Positions 56,553-64,000 of a stretch of 64,000 bases of DNA are shown piece after piece. The position numbers were made by a program, and so were the translations under genes. The stretch is from Sulfitobacter delicatus. Its GTDB lineage: Bacteria; Pseudomonadota; Alphaproteobacteria; Rhodobacterales; Rhodobacteraceae. The notes beneath the pieces are model-generated. The model was not told where the DNA came from, did no database searches, and was given only the letters and a program-made list of their open reading frames with translations. The stretch covers positions 310,001 to 374,000 of the forward strand of contig NZ_FNBP01000002.1 of the NCBI RefSeq assembly GCF_900102535.1. Direction: 5' to 3'. Numbering within the stretch: position 1 is the first letter of the stretch; every line of letters starts with the position of its first letter.

Positions 56553-57737
56553 TCAGCCGAGCCTTGCCGGCAGGCGGCTGTAGCCATGGAAACGAATGCG
56601 TCCACCGCCCTCACGTCCCGCGGTAATCTCATACTCCGGAAACCGGTTCAGGAAGCGCTGCACCGCGATCTTGCCTTCCATCCGCGCCAAGGTCAGCCCG
56701 ACGCAGACATGCGGCCCGCCCGCAAAGGCCAGATGACGATTAGGTTTGCGCGCAATGTCGAATTCCTGTGGCGCGTCAAAGACTTCTGGGTCGCGGTTGG
56801 CTGCACCGATACAGAGGTGCAGATTGGTGCCCGTCGGGATATCCACGCCGCCGATCGTAACCGGCGCCGTCGTCTCGCGGTTGCCAAATTGGTTGGGTGA
56901 CCGAAAGCGCAGTACTTCCTCGATACAAGGCGCAATAAGCGACGGGTCCGCGATCAACCGCGCCTTTTGATCGGGGTGGTCATGCAACAGCGCCAAAGTG
57001 CTGCCAATCAGGTTGGTCGTCGTTTCATGCCCGGCGTTGAGGATGAAGATGCAGTTTTGGATCAGCTCGATCTCGGTCAACTGACCGTGGTCGTCGCCTG
57101 CGATGAGGCGCGTCAATACGTCGGTTTCCGGATCCCCCGGTTCGGCGCGGCGTCTGGCGATGAGGTCTTGCAAATAGGCTTTGAACGCGCGCACGGCCTG
57201 ATGTCCGGTTTCCAGTTCCGCGTCGCTCAGCACCGGCTCCAGCGCGCCGAGGATCGCCAGTGACCAGTCCCGCAGCGGGCCGCGCTCTTCCATCGGAACA
57301 TCAAGCAAGTTGCCAATGATCTGAACGGGAATGCAACTGGCGAAATCGTCGATCAGGTCTGGCGTCTCGCCCAAACCTTCTAGCAATTGATCCACCGTAG
57401 CGATCAGCCCCGGCTCCATTCGGGCCAGTGCCTTTGGCGTTAGGGCCGAAGTCATAATCCGCCTTACCCGCGTATGCAGCGGCGGATCGTTAAAGACGAG
57501 GCTGGTGGTGTGATGCTCAAAGAGCGGGCTGCCGGGGCCGAATTTCGGCGCGAAGGCCTGCTTTTTGTCCGATATATAGAGCGTGGTGTCGCGGTAGATC
57601 GCGTTCAGATCGGCATGGCGGCAGATCAGCACCGATCCGTCCGGCTGCGGCAACACCGGGCTCTCCCGCAAAAGGCGATCGTAGTGCAGGAACGGGTTAT
57701 CAACGAACCCCTCGGGCGGTGCAGCAAGATTAAACAT
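56553..57737 (-). CDS. Cytochrome P450
   Basis: This 394-residue soluble bacterial P450 has Cys345 as haem ligand in FAGGPHVCVGLTLARMEG, the I-helix oxygen motif AGHETTTN near residue 236, and the ExxR pair in EEVLRFRSP near 274-277. The length is typical of class I bacterial P450s that need a ferredoxin and reductase. Neither is encoded nearby. The substrate is unknown. The 42-base gap to folA downstream could allow no independent promoter for that gene from this side, since both read leftward. Confidence 0.93.
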   Translation of the reverse strand: MFNLAAPPEGFVDNPFLHYDRLLRESPVLPQPDGSVLICRHADLNAIYRDTTLYISDKKQAFAPKFGPGSPLFEHHTTSLVFNDPPLHTRVRRIMTSALTPKALARMEPGLIATVDQLLEGLGETPDLIDDFASCIPVQIIGNLLDVPMEERGPLRDWSLAILGALEPVLSDAELETGHQAVRAFKAYLQDLIARRRAEPGDPETDVLTRLIAGDDHGQLTEIELIQNCIFILNAGHETTTNLIGSTLALLHDHPDQKARLIADPSLIAPCIEEVLRFRSPNQFGNRETTAPVTIGGVDIPTGTNLHLCIGAANRDPEVFDAPQEFDIARKPNRHLAFAGGPHVCVGLTLARMEGKIAVQRFLNRFPEYEITAGREGGGRIRFHGYSRLPARLG

Positions 57738-57779
57738 ATGCCGCAGTCTGCGCGGCGCGCGCCTTATGTCAATGGAGAG

Positions 57780-58259
57780 TCAGCGCCGCCGCAGCCATTC
57801 GCGCGCCACGGCACGCGGACCTTCTTCGCGCAGACAAAGACTGCCGAGTTCCACCCAATCTGTCGGGTCGAAGTCGGGAAAGAAGGCGTCTGCCTCCTCA
57901 ATCTCGACATCCACATCCGTCACAAGCAGGCGATCTGCTAACGGCAAAAGCGCGCGATAAATCCCCTCGCCCCCGATACCATAGACACGTCGATAGCCCT
58001 GCGCGGCGCAATAGCCCAAGGCAGATTGCGGGTCACGCTCCACATGCACATCATCGCTGTCGCTGCTGGAAACGAGACAGTTCAGCCGGTTCTTCAATGG
58101 CTTAAACGGCAAGCTCTCCCAAGTGCGCCGCCCCATGATGACCGCGCCCCCCGTCGTTTCACGCTGGAAAAACTTCAGATCCTCGGGCAAGGACCACGGT
58201 ATATCACCATCCTTACCGATGGCTCCATTGCGGGCGCGGGCGACAACGAGGCTCAGCAT
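57780..58259 (-). CDS. folA: Dihydrofolate reductase
   Basis: This 159-residue enzyme reduces dihydrofolate to tetrahydrofolate with NADPH. Typical motifs are LSLVVARARNGAIGKDGDIPWSLPEDLKFFQRET at the N-terminus, with the catalytic Asp replaced by Glu/Asp in the PEDLKFF helix, VIMGRRTWESLP, and the NADPH loop YGIGGEGIYRALLP. Its ATG shares one base with the thyA stop (TGATG), linking it to thymidylate synthesis, which regenerates its substrate. Confidence 0.95.
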   Translation of the reverse strand: MLSLVVARARNGAIGKDGDIPWSLPEDLKFFQRETTGGAVIMGRRTWESLPFKPLKNRLNCLVSSSDSDDVHVERDPQSALGYCAAQGYRRVYGIGGEGIYRALLPLADRLLVTDVDVEIEEADAFFPDFDPTDWVELGSLCLREEGPRAVAREWLRRR

Positions 58260-59092
58260 CAGACTGCCACCGGGGCTTTTATCGCAGGGTCGGGATTGTA
58301 GTCTTCAAAGGTGAAATCCTCATAGCGGAAATCGAAGATCGAAGAGACCTTGCGGTTAATCCGCAGGCGCGGCAGCGGCTTCGGGGTCCGCGCGAGTTGG
58401 GTTTTTACCTGTTCGATATGGTTGGAGTAGATATGCGCGTCGCCCATGGAGTGCACGAAGTCACCGGGCTCGTAGCCGGTGACATGGGCCAGCATCTCTA
58501 GCAGCAACGCATAGGAGGCGATGTTAAAAGGCACGCCCAAGAACATATCCGCGGAGCGCTGGTAGAGCTGTAGATGCAGCTTGCCCCCCGCGATGCGCAC
58601 CTGCCACAGCGTATGACAGGGCGGCAGCGCCATCTGGTCGACCTCTCCGGGATTCCAAGCCGATACGATAAGCCGCCGACTATCGGGGGTCCTACGAATT
58701 GCCTCCACGAGCTTGGTGATCTGATCGACCTGCCCCGCTTGGTGCAGCACCGTGCCATCCGGTTGCGGCATCGGCTCCCCCACCGTCGGAAAACGCCGCC
58801 ACTGGTGGCCGTAAACAGGCCCGAGGTCGCCGTCTTCATCGGCCCATTCGTTCCAGATCGAAACGCCGTTTTCCTGCAGGTAAGCAATGTTCGTGTCCCC
58901 CGCGAGGAACCACAAAAGCTCGTGCACGATAGATTTGAGATGCAATTTCTTGGTCGTCACCAGCGGAAACCCATCGGCCATCCGGTAGCGCTGTTGCATC
59001 CCGAAGTGGGAGATCGTGCCGGTCCCGGTGCGATCCGTCGAAGTGACCCCGCACTCCAGTACTTCGCGCAAGGCGTCATGGTATTGTTTCAC
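58259..59092 (-). CDS. thyA: Thymidylate synthase
   Basis: This 277-residue enzyme makes dTMP from dUMP and methylene-tetrahydrofolate. The nucleophile lies in [14 protein letters not shown], and [25 protein letters not shown] and [21 protein letters not shown] are standard. It is co-transcribed with folA. Length is in the usual range for ThyA (264-280). There is no ThyX-like gene in the window. Confidence 0.97.
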   Translation of the reverse strand: MKQYHDALREVLECGVTSTDRTGTGTISHFGMQQRYRMADGFPLVTTKKLHLKSIVHELLWFLAGDTNIAYLQENGVSIWNEWADEDGDLGPVYGHQWRRFPTVGEPMPQPDGTVLHQAGQVDQITKLVEAIRRTPDSRRLIVSAWNPGEVDQMALPPCHTLWQVRIAGGKLHLQLYQRSADMFLGVPFNIASYALLLEMLAHVTGYEPGDFVHSMGDAHIYSNHIEQVKTQLARTPKPLPRLRINRKVSSIFDFRYEDFTFEDYNPDPAIKAPVAV

Positions 59093-59297
59093 GCGGCAAC
59101 CCTCGTCATCGTGACCTTTCCTTCTGCATAGCCCTGCGAAGGGCCGGCCTCAAGCGCTGCGCTCAGACTATTGTTTTTCGGTAGCAGTCACGCGGTAATT
59201 CCAGCCCTTTGAGGTAAGCGCATTGACAGATGGGCCGCCGATTTGGGACTGTTTGCGAAAAAGTACAAATAAAACAATTCATATCGAGGCAGAGCAT

Positions 59298-60152
59298 ATG
59301 ACACGTATTTGGATGGGCCTTGCGCTCGGCTTTGGCCTGTCGGCCTGTGGTGGCACCGCGCCGTTTGGCGTAGACGATGACCCTGATACTGAGGCTGGGT
59401 CCAGCAGCGTCTATTTCACTGAAAATAACGACACGCTGACCTTGAACAATGTCACCTATGACCCGGATACGGACACGCTGACGCTCAACAATATTCCATT
59501 TGACGACCCCGAGAATGCTTACGACCGCATTCGCACTGAAGCCTTCAATAACGGTTTCGATGCGTATGACAGCAATCCAGAACGGGGCACGAATGAACTG
59601 CAATATTTTGCAGTCTTCCGCCGCTCGGATTCCGGAGAGTCACAAGTCGCGGCGGCGGGTACAAATAGCTATGTCGACTTCGGCTATGGCGGTGCGGGCG
59701 CTCAACGGCTTGGAAATAAACCCAATCTGCCCACTTCGGGGATCTATTCCTACAATGGTGAATATGCGGCGGTCCGCACCACACGAGATGGCACGAACGA
59801 CGGCGTAACCTTCGTCACCGGAGACGCGCGGCTTCGGGTTGATTTCGACGATTTCGATATCGATGGCGCAGCGGGCGGATCAATTAGCAACCGGCAAGTC
59901 TACACCACCGATGGCACCCTGATCGGGAATTTGGACGGCTTCATCTCCCTAGCTGATACGACAATCGACTTTGACAACAGCAGCCTTGGCAGTTCCACAG
60001 CAACAGAATTTGACGGCGCGGGTGACTCCACCGGTGCAAGCGGCAATTGGCAAGGTGTTTTTGCCGGAACGGAAGGGGCAGAGATCGCTGGCATCGTCTT
60101 CGTCGAAGGATCCGGCGTGCGCGAAGTTGGCGGTTTCATCGCAACCCAATGA
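59298..60152 (+). CDS. TbpB-like surface lipoprotein, probable Slam substrate
   Basis: This 284-residue lipoprotein has a signal peptide ending in lipobox LSAC with acylated Cys17. Acidic, Asn/Asp/Gly-rich beta-strand sequence follows, with one internal duplication (NDTLTLNNVTYDPDTDTLTLNNIPFDD region). The C-terminal 90 residues (GNWQGVFAGTEGAEIAGIVF, then GGFIATQ) match the small beta-barrel domain of transferrin-binding-protein-like lipoproteins. I chose the ATG at 59298, with GAGG eight bases before it. Its stop overlaps the start of the Slam-like gene (ATGA), which supports export to the cell surface. Ligand unknown. Confidence 0.75.
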   Translation: MTRIWMGLALGFGLSACGGTAPFGVDDDPDTEAGSSSVYFTENNDTLTLNNVTYDPDTDTLTLNNIPFDDPENAYDRIRTEAFNNGFDAYDSNPERGTNELQYFAVFRRSDSGESQVAAAGTNSYVDFGYGGAGAQRLGNKPNLPTSGIYSYNGEYAAVRTTRDGTNDGVTFVTGDARLRVDFDDFDIDGAAGGSISNRQVYTTDGTLIGNLDGFISLADTTIDFDNSSLGSSTATEFDGAGDSTGASGNWQGVFAGTEGAEIAGIVFVEGSGVREVGGFIATQ

Positions 60153-61489
60153 CGCGCAAATTTGTTCTCGCTGCCGCCTTGGCGCTTGCGGGCGGTTCCA
60201 GCGCGGCGCAGTCCACCCTTGCCCCGGAAGAAGCGCGGATGACTGCCGCGCAACTGCTGGCGCGGGGGCAGGCTCAGGCTGCCGTTGATATCACAGACAT
60301 GTTGATCCGGCGAGATCCCGAGGACGCCACCAGCCTGATACTAAACGCCCATGCTAGACGCACCTTGGGCGACGCCCGCAATGCACGCCGCGTGGCGCGG
60401 CAGGGCTACCAGGCCTCGGACCGTCCGGTGGAGCGCTATGGTGCGGCCATGGCAATGGCACAGGCGCTTTCTTCTGACGGGGCCAAGACACGCGCACAAT
60501 TCTGGCTACGTCGTGCCGCGCATGTTGCCCCCGATGAACAGACCCGCGCCCGCGCCATCCGCGATTACCGCTATGTCAGCATGACCAACCCTTGGTCGGT
60601 CGACCTGTCCTTCAGCATCGATCCCAGCGATAACGTCAACGGCGCGCCTTCGGACAATACCTTTGTGCTGGGCGGGCTGATCTTTACCAACCCCGCCGCT
60701 GTCCCCATTTCGGGTTTCGTGCTGCGCCAGAACACCAGCCTGCGCTATAACTTCGACATCTCCCAGACCCGGCGCAGTTTCGCGGCGCTGAATTGGACAG
60801 AAAGTCATACCGTCTTTACCGACGATGACGTGCCCGCCGGGGTAGATGCTTCCGATTATGCATTTCGGCGCGTCCAAGCAGAAGTCGGCAGGGATTTCAC
60901 CACCGGGCCAAAGGCGCCGCGCCAAACGGTCTCGCTAAGCTTCGGCAGGCTGTGGTCTGGCGAAAACCCTCTGGCCGATGAAATCAAAGCAAACTGGCGC
61001 CAGACCTATGCTCGGCCTGAGAGCCGCCTCTTTTCATGGAACGCACAGCTTGGCTATTCACACCGCAAGGACGATGACAGCCGCTCTGGTGTGACGGGGA
61101 TACTAAGCGCCAGCTGGGCCCGCCCCACCGCGGCGGGTGGCAAAGTGGCATGGAACGCCGAACTTGGCCGAACCGATACTGACAGCCGCGCTCTGACCCA
61201 CAACGCAGTGACGTTGGGGCTACAATACACCTTTGCCAATCCCGTGCTCGGAGCCACCGCCCAAGTGGCACTTACAGCGCAGGCTAAACACTATGACGAT
61301 CCGCTGTATACTGCAGAGCCTCGCGCCGATCTGGGTGCCGCTGTATCCACGTCGCTGTTGTTTACGGATTTTGACAGTTACGGATTTGCCCCTAAACTCA
61401 CGTTCGAAGCGCGCAAGACGACCTCGAATGTCACGCGCTTTGAGACCGAGAGTTTTGGGTTGAATATGGGGTTTCAATCCCTTTTTTGA
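60149..61489 (+). CDS. Slam-like outer-membrane surface-lipoprotein assembly protein
   Basis: This 446-residue protein has a signal peptide (MTRKFVLAAALALAGGSSAAQ), a periplasmic TPR-like helical region (about 25-130, AAQLLARGQAQAAVDITDML, ALSSDGAKTRAQFWLRRA), and a long beta-barrel region (about 150-446) of alternating strands ending GFQSLF, a typical outer-membrane C-terminal phenylalanine. NPWSVDLSFSIDPSDNVNGAP at the junction fits Slam (DUF560) proteins. Slams move lipoproteins to the cell surface, and the adjacent coupled lipoprotein is the obvious client. The barrel assignment is by pattern only. Confidence 0.72.
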   Translation: MTRKFVLAAALALAGGSSAAQSTLAPEEARMTAAQLLARGQAQAAVDITDMLIRRDPEDATSLILNAHARRTLGDARNARRVARQGYQASDRPVERYGAAMAMAQALSSDGAKTRAQFWLRRAAHVAPDEQTRARAIRDYRYVSMTNPWSVDLSFSIDPSDNVNGAPSDNTFVLGGLIFTNPAAVPISGFVLRQNTSLRYNFDISQTRRSFAALNWTESHTVFTDDDVPAGVDASDYAFRRVQAEVGRDFTTGPKAPRQTVSLSFGRLWSGENPLADEIKANWRQTYARPESRLFSWNAQLGYSHRKDDDSRSGVTGILSASWARPTAAGGKVAWNAELGRTDTDSRALTHNAVTLGLQYTFANPVLGATAQVALTAQAKHYDDPLYTAEPRADLGAAVSTSLLFTDFDSYGFAPKLTFEARKTTSNVTRFETESFGLNMGFQSLF

Positions 61490-61526
61490 TCTGCACACTC
61501 GTCACGTCAGAAACAAAGGAAAGACA

Positions 61527-61961
61527 ATGCCCATCAAATACTTGCACACAATGGTGCGCGTGAAGGACCTCGACGCCTCCATCGCATTCTACAAACTTCT
61601 GGGCCTTGTTGAGCGCCGCCGGATCGATAATGAGGGCGGCCGCTTCACGTTGGTCTTCCTTTGCCCGCCAGGACAGGACGACGGACATGCGGATGTTGAG
61701 TTGACCTACAACTGGGACGGCGACGAAGGCCTGCCAAGCGACAGCCGTCATTTCGGGCACCTCGCCTATACGGTCGAGAACATTTACGAGACCTGCCAGC
61801 ACCTGCAGGACAACGGCGTGACCATCAACCGCCCACCGCGGGACGGGCGCATGGCCTTTGTCCGCTCGCCCGACAATATCTCGGTCGAACTGCTGCAAGA
61901 GGGCGACGCCCTGCCCCAACAAGAACCATGGGCCAGCATGGAGAACACCGGCCATTGGTAA
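61527..61961 (+). CDS. gloA: Lactoylglutathione lyase (glyoxalase I)
   Basis: This 144-residue metalloenzyme converts the methylglyoxal-glutathione hemithioacetal to S-lactoylglutathione. Metal-ligand candidates are His7 in YLHTMVRVKD, Glu in VELTYNW, His in FGHLAYTVE and Glu in SVELLQE. FYKLLGLVERRR and RMAFVRSPDNI are typical of the family. An AAAGGAAAG site precedes the ATG. The next gene starts within its last codons. Confidence 0.93.
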   Translation: MPIKYLHTMVRVKDLDASIAFYKLLGLVERRRIDNEGGRFTLVFLCPPGQDDGHADVELTYNWDGDEGLPSDSRHFGHLAYTVENIYETCQHLQDNGVTINRPPRDGRMAFVRSPDNISVELLQEGDALPQQEPWASMENTGHW

Positions 61962-62671
61962 GGTTTTGCATCAGTGCCGCGCTGGCGCTGATGCTGGTGC
62001 CAATGGCCGGTCAGGCGGCCCCTTGTCGTCTGGCCCTGCTGCTGGCGCTTGATGTCTCAAGTTCGGTCGACCCCGAGGAAGACAAGTTGCAGCGCGGGGG
62101 TCTTGCCGCCGCGCTGCGCAGCCCTGAGGTCGCCCGCGCGTTCTTTGCAGATGACGCGCCGGTGGCCTTGGCGGCATATGAATGGTCAGGGCAGAGCCAC
62201 CAGAAAGTCGTTCTGGACTGGACGCTGATCGACCACCCCGATGCGCTTTTGCGAGCGGCGGATACCATCGACGCAAGCCAACGCAGCGCGACCACTTTGC
62301 CAACCGCTATGGGTCATGCCCTGCGCTTTGGTGCCACTTATTTTGACCAAGCTCCCCGCTGTGATGCCCGAACACTCGATATGGCGGGTGACGGGCAGAA
62401 CAACGAAGGCTTTGGCCCGCTGACGGCTTATGACGACCCCGCTTTTGCAGGAATCACCGTGAATGGGCTGGTGGTCAACGCAGCAGATTTTGAGGGCGAG
62501 ATCGGGCTGATCGGCTTTTACCGCAGAGAAGTCCTGCATGGGCCGGGGGCCTTTATGGTGATTGCCACGGGGTTTGCCGATTTTGAGCGGGCCATGCGGG
62601 CCAAGTTGATCCGTGAGGTCAGCCCCGCAACGCTCGGTGCCCTGCCCCGCGCACTGGAGCGTAATGGATGA
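61928..62671 (+). CDS. DUF1194 secreted VWA-like protein, copy 1
   Basis: This protein of about 247 residues has a signal peptide (LVRFCISAALALMLVPMAGQA). Its mature domain carries a metal-ion-dependent adhesion-type motif DVSSSVD and the DUF1194 marks AYEWSGQ, TLPTAMGHAL, DMAGDGQNN and NGLVVN. DUF1194 proteins are periplasmic, VWA-related and of unknown role. The start is uncertain: ATG 61928 lies inside gloA by 34 bases; TTG 61955, with GGAGAA nine bases upstream, gives a better signal peptide. It is coupled to its paralogue by an ATGA overlap. Confidence 0.85.
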   Translation: MGQHGEHRPLVRFCISAALALMLVPMAGQAAPCRLALLLALDVSSSVDPEEDKLQRGGLAAALRSPEVARAFFADDAPVALAAYEWSGQSHQKVVLDWTLIDHPDALLRAADTIDASQRSATTLPTAMGHALRFGATYFDQAPRCDARTLDMAGDGQNNEGFGPLTAYDDPAFAGITVNGLVVNAADFEGEIGLIGFYRREVLHGPGAFMVIATGFADFERAMRAKLIREVSPATLGALPRALERNG

Positions 62672-63399
62672 TCCGCGCAGTCTTCACCTTGATCGCATTG
62701 CTGACTGTGCCTTTGGGGGCTGAGGCCGCCTGCCGTCAAGCCTTAGCCCTTGGTCTGGATGTGTCCGGCTCGGTCGATGCGCGGGAGTACCGCCAGCAGA
62801 TTGACGGGCTTGCCCAAGCGCTAACCGATCAGCGGGTGCAGGCGGCATTGCTGGCGCTGCCGGGCCACGCCGTTGATCTGCTGGTCTATGAATGGAGCGG
62901 CCCGGGTGATCAGGCGGTGATCCTACCTTGGACGACAATTGCTAATGCTGAAACGCTGGAGGGCGTCACTTTCCAGTTGCGCAGCACGACCCGGCGCGTC
63001 ACGACCCCCGGCACGGCACTTGGCACCGCGATGCAACTGGGCGCGCAGTTGCTGGCTGCGCGCTCAGGCTGCGCGAAACATACGCTGGATATTTCTGGCG
63101 ACGGCATCTCAAACTTCGGGCCGCGGCCTCGGGACATAGGCGAGAGCCTCGAAGCAAGCGGGGTGACAATCAATGCGCTGGTGATCGGCGCCGATAATCC
63201 GGCCTCCGGCGACAGCCGGCAGGCCGAGATTGGCAGCCTGTCGTCCTATTTCCGCGCCGAGGTCATCCTCGGCCCGGATTCTTTTGTTCAAACGGCGCTT
63301 GGCTTTGACGACTACGCCCGCGCCATGGCCGAGAAACTGCTGCGCGAGCTGGACGGGCTGGTCTTTTCCGAACTGGTCCTGCCCGCTCACGCTGACTAA
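62668..63399 (+). CDS. DUF1194 secreted VWA-like protein, copy 2
   Basis: This 243-residue protein is a paralogue of the one just upstream: signal peptide (MIRAVFTLIALLTVPLGAEAA), DVSGSVD metal motif near residue 31, VYEWSGPGDQ, TPGTALGTAMQLGAQLL, LDISGDGISN and INALVIGAD. Both likely fold as single VWA-like domains in the periplasm, possibly binding each other or a partner. Function unknown. The stop is 10 bases from the convergent MarR gene stop. Confidence 0.88.
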   Translation: MIRAVFTLIALLTVPLGAEAACRQALALGLDVSGSVDAREYRQQIDGLAQALTDQRVQAALLALPGHAVDLLVYEWSGPGDQAVILPWTTIANAETLEGVTFQLRSTTRRVTTPGTALGTAMQLGAQLLAARSGCAKHTLDISGDGISNFGPRPRDIGESLEASGVTINALVIGADNPASGDSRQAEIGSLSSYFRAEVILGPDSFVQTALGFDDYARAMAEKLLRELDGLVFSELVLPAHAD

Positions 63400-63409
63400 G
63401 ACCCGCAGC

Positions 63410-63910
63410 TTAATAGATGTAGCGGATCTGATCTGACCAATAGCGCTCCATCCGCTTGAGCGAACGTGTGATGTCTTCGATCCCCGCATCGCCCAACACG
63501 CCTTTGGTTTCCATCCCGTCGGCATGGCGCGAGAAGAGGTCTGATACCACATCGCGAATGTAGCGCCCGCGCTCGGTCAGCCGCACACGGACGGAGCGGC
63601 GGTCAATCTCGCAGCGCTGGTGGTGCATATAGCCCATCTCGACCAACTTCTTGAGGTTATAGCTGACGTTGCTGCCCTGATAGTAACCGCGGCTTTTTAA
63701 CTCGCCCGCCGTCACTTCATTGTCGCCGATGTTGAACAGCAGCAACGCTTGCACGGCGTTGATCTCCAACACACCGACGCGTTCAAACTCATCCTTGATG
63801 ACGTCCAGAAGCAGGCGGTGCAGCCGCTCCACCAATGACAGGGCTTCAAGGTAGCCGACCATGAAGCCTTTCACAGCATAGGGCTGCGTGGCGGGGTCTT
63901 GAATGCTCAT
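63410..63910 (-). CDS. MarR family winged-helix regulator (PetP-like)
   Basis: This 166-residue DNA-binding protein has helices 1-2 LEALSLVERLHRLLLDVIKDEFERVGV, a winged-helix core (LEINAVQALLLFNIGDNEVTAGELKSRGYYQGSNVSYNLKKLV segment, residues about 50-95) and a wing with RCEIDRRSVRVRLTERG. The whole looks like the alphaproteobacterial PetP/MarR group. I chose the ATG at 63910, with GGAG seven bases before it. Upstream is the right window edge, so its target promoter is not visible; DUF1194 control is possible but unproven. Confidence 0.88.
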   Translation of the reverse strand: MSIQDPATQPYAVKGFMVGYLEALSLVERLHRLLLDVIKDEFERVGVLEINAVQALLLFNIGDNEVTAGELKSRGYYQGSNVSYNLKKLVEMGYMHHQRCEIDRRSVRVRLTERGRYIRDVVSDLFSRHADGMETKGVLGDAGIEDITRSLKRMERYWSDQIRYIY

Positions 63911-64000
63911 GCGTTGTCTCCGACTCAATCTGGTTGAGCCGGAAACTGAACAATAAAACAGAATAATTCGTTAAACTGGCCTGAAGCTAACGTTCGCCGA

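Overview
The window reads as a chromosomal segment of an alphaproteobacterium of the Rhodobacterales, most likely the marine Roseobacter group. The evidence is high GC, many GTG starts, ATGA/TGATG overlaps, and a set of family-typical genes (DUF3572, DUF2842, DUF1194 pairs, phaR-phaP-phaC/phaZ, Co-type nitrile hydratase, bufferin genes). Assignment below order level is inference. I see no tRNA, rRNA, CRISPR array, transposase or prophage.

Region 1 (1-17.2 kb) is accessory. A leftward, translationally coupled trio encodes a type I PKS (KS-AT-KR-DH-ACP-TE), a family-2 glycosyltransferase, and an NRPS that runs off the left edge. The NRPS has an N-terminal formyltransferase-like domain and a luciferase-like monooxygenase inserted inside its adenylation domain. 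Surface-polysaccharide genes follow (Wzy/ligase-like membrane protein, WecG/TagA-type and two more glycosyltransferases). Next is an H-NOX-like protein lacking the haem-ligand histidine, coupled to an HNOBA-GGDEF diguanylate cyclase.

Region 2 (17.3-33.5 kb) is mostly housekeeping. It starts with a probable EcfG-type stress promoter before a 48-residue protein, a DUF998 and a YetF-like gene. Then come a HAD phosphatase, DUF3572, a PleD-like cyclase with a degenerate receiver, an EamA exporter, thiN, a large acidic protein, DUF2842-purA, the nitrile hydratase operon, secG, pyrG, rlmJ, DUF1330 and two TerB-like genes. A 162-bp intergenic repeat lies after pyrG, with an inverted copy after thrS.

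Region 3 (33.6-43.0 kb) is a nitrogen-compound uptake and use locus: a polar amino-acid type ABC transporter, two glutamine-synthetase-like ligases flanking a class I amidotransferase, a PuuB-like FAD oxidoreductase and a DegT aminotransferase. It resembles a gamma-glutamylation route for an amine.

Region 4 (43.0-50.5 kb) is the polyhydroxybutyrate locus: phaR, phaP (with a clear promoter overlapping TGC/GCA operator-like motifs), phaC and divergent phaZ, then two alpha/beta hydrolases (one without its serine nucleophile) and an MFS transporter.

Region 5 (50.6-64 kb) holds thrS, a bufferin copper-buffering RiPP operon (bufA1, MNIO enzyme, DUF2063 partner, DoxX protein), an ArsC-like protein, a cold-shock protein, a P450, thyA-folA, a TbpB-like surface lipoprotein coupled to a Slam-like outer-membrane protein, gloA, two DUF1194 genes and a MarR regulator.
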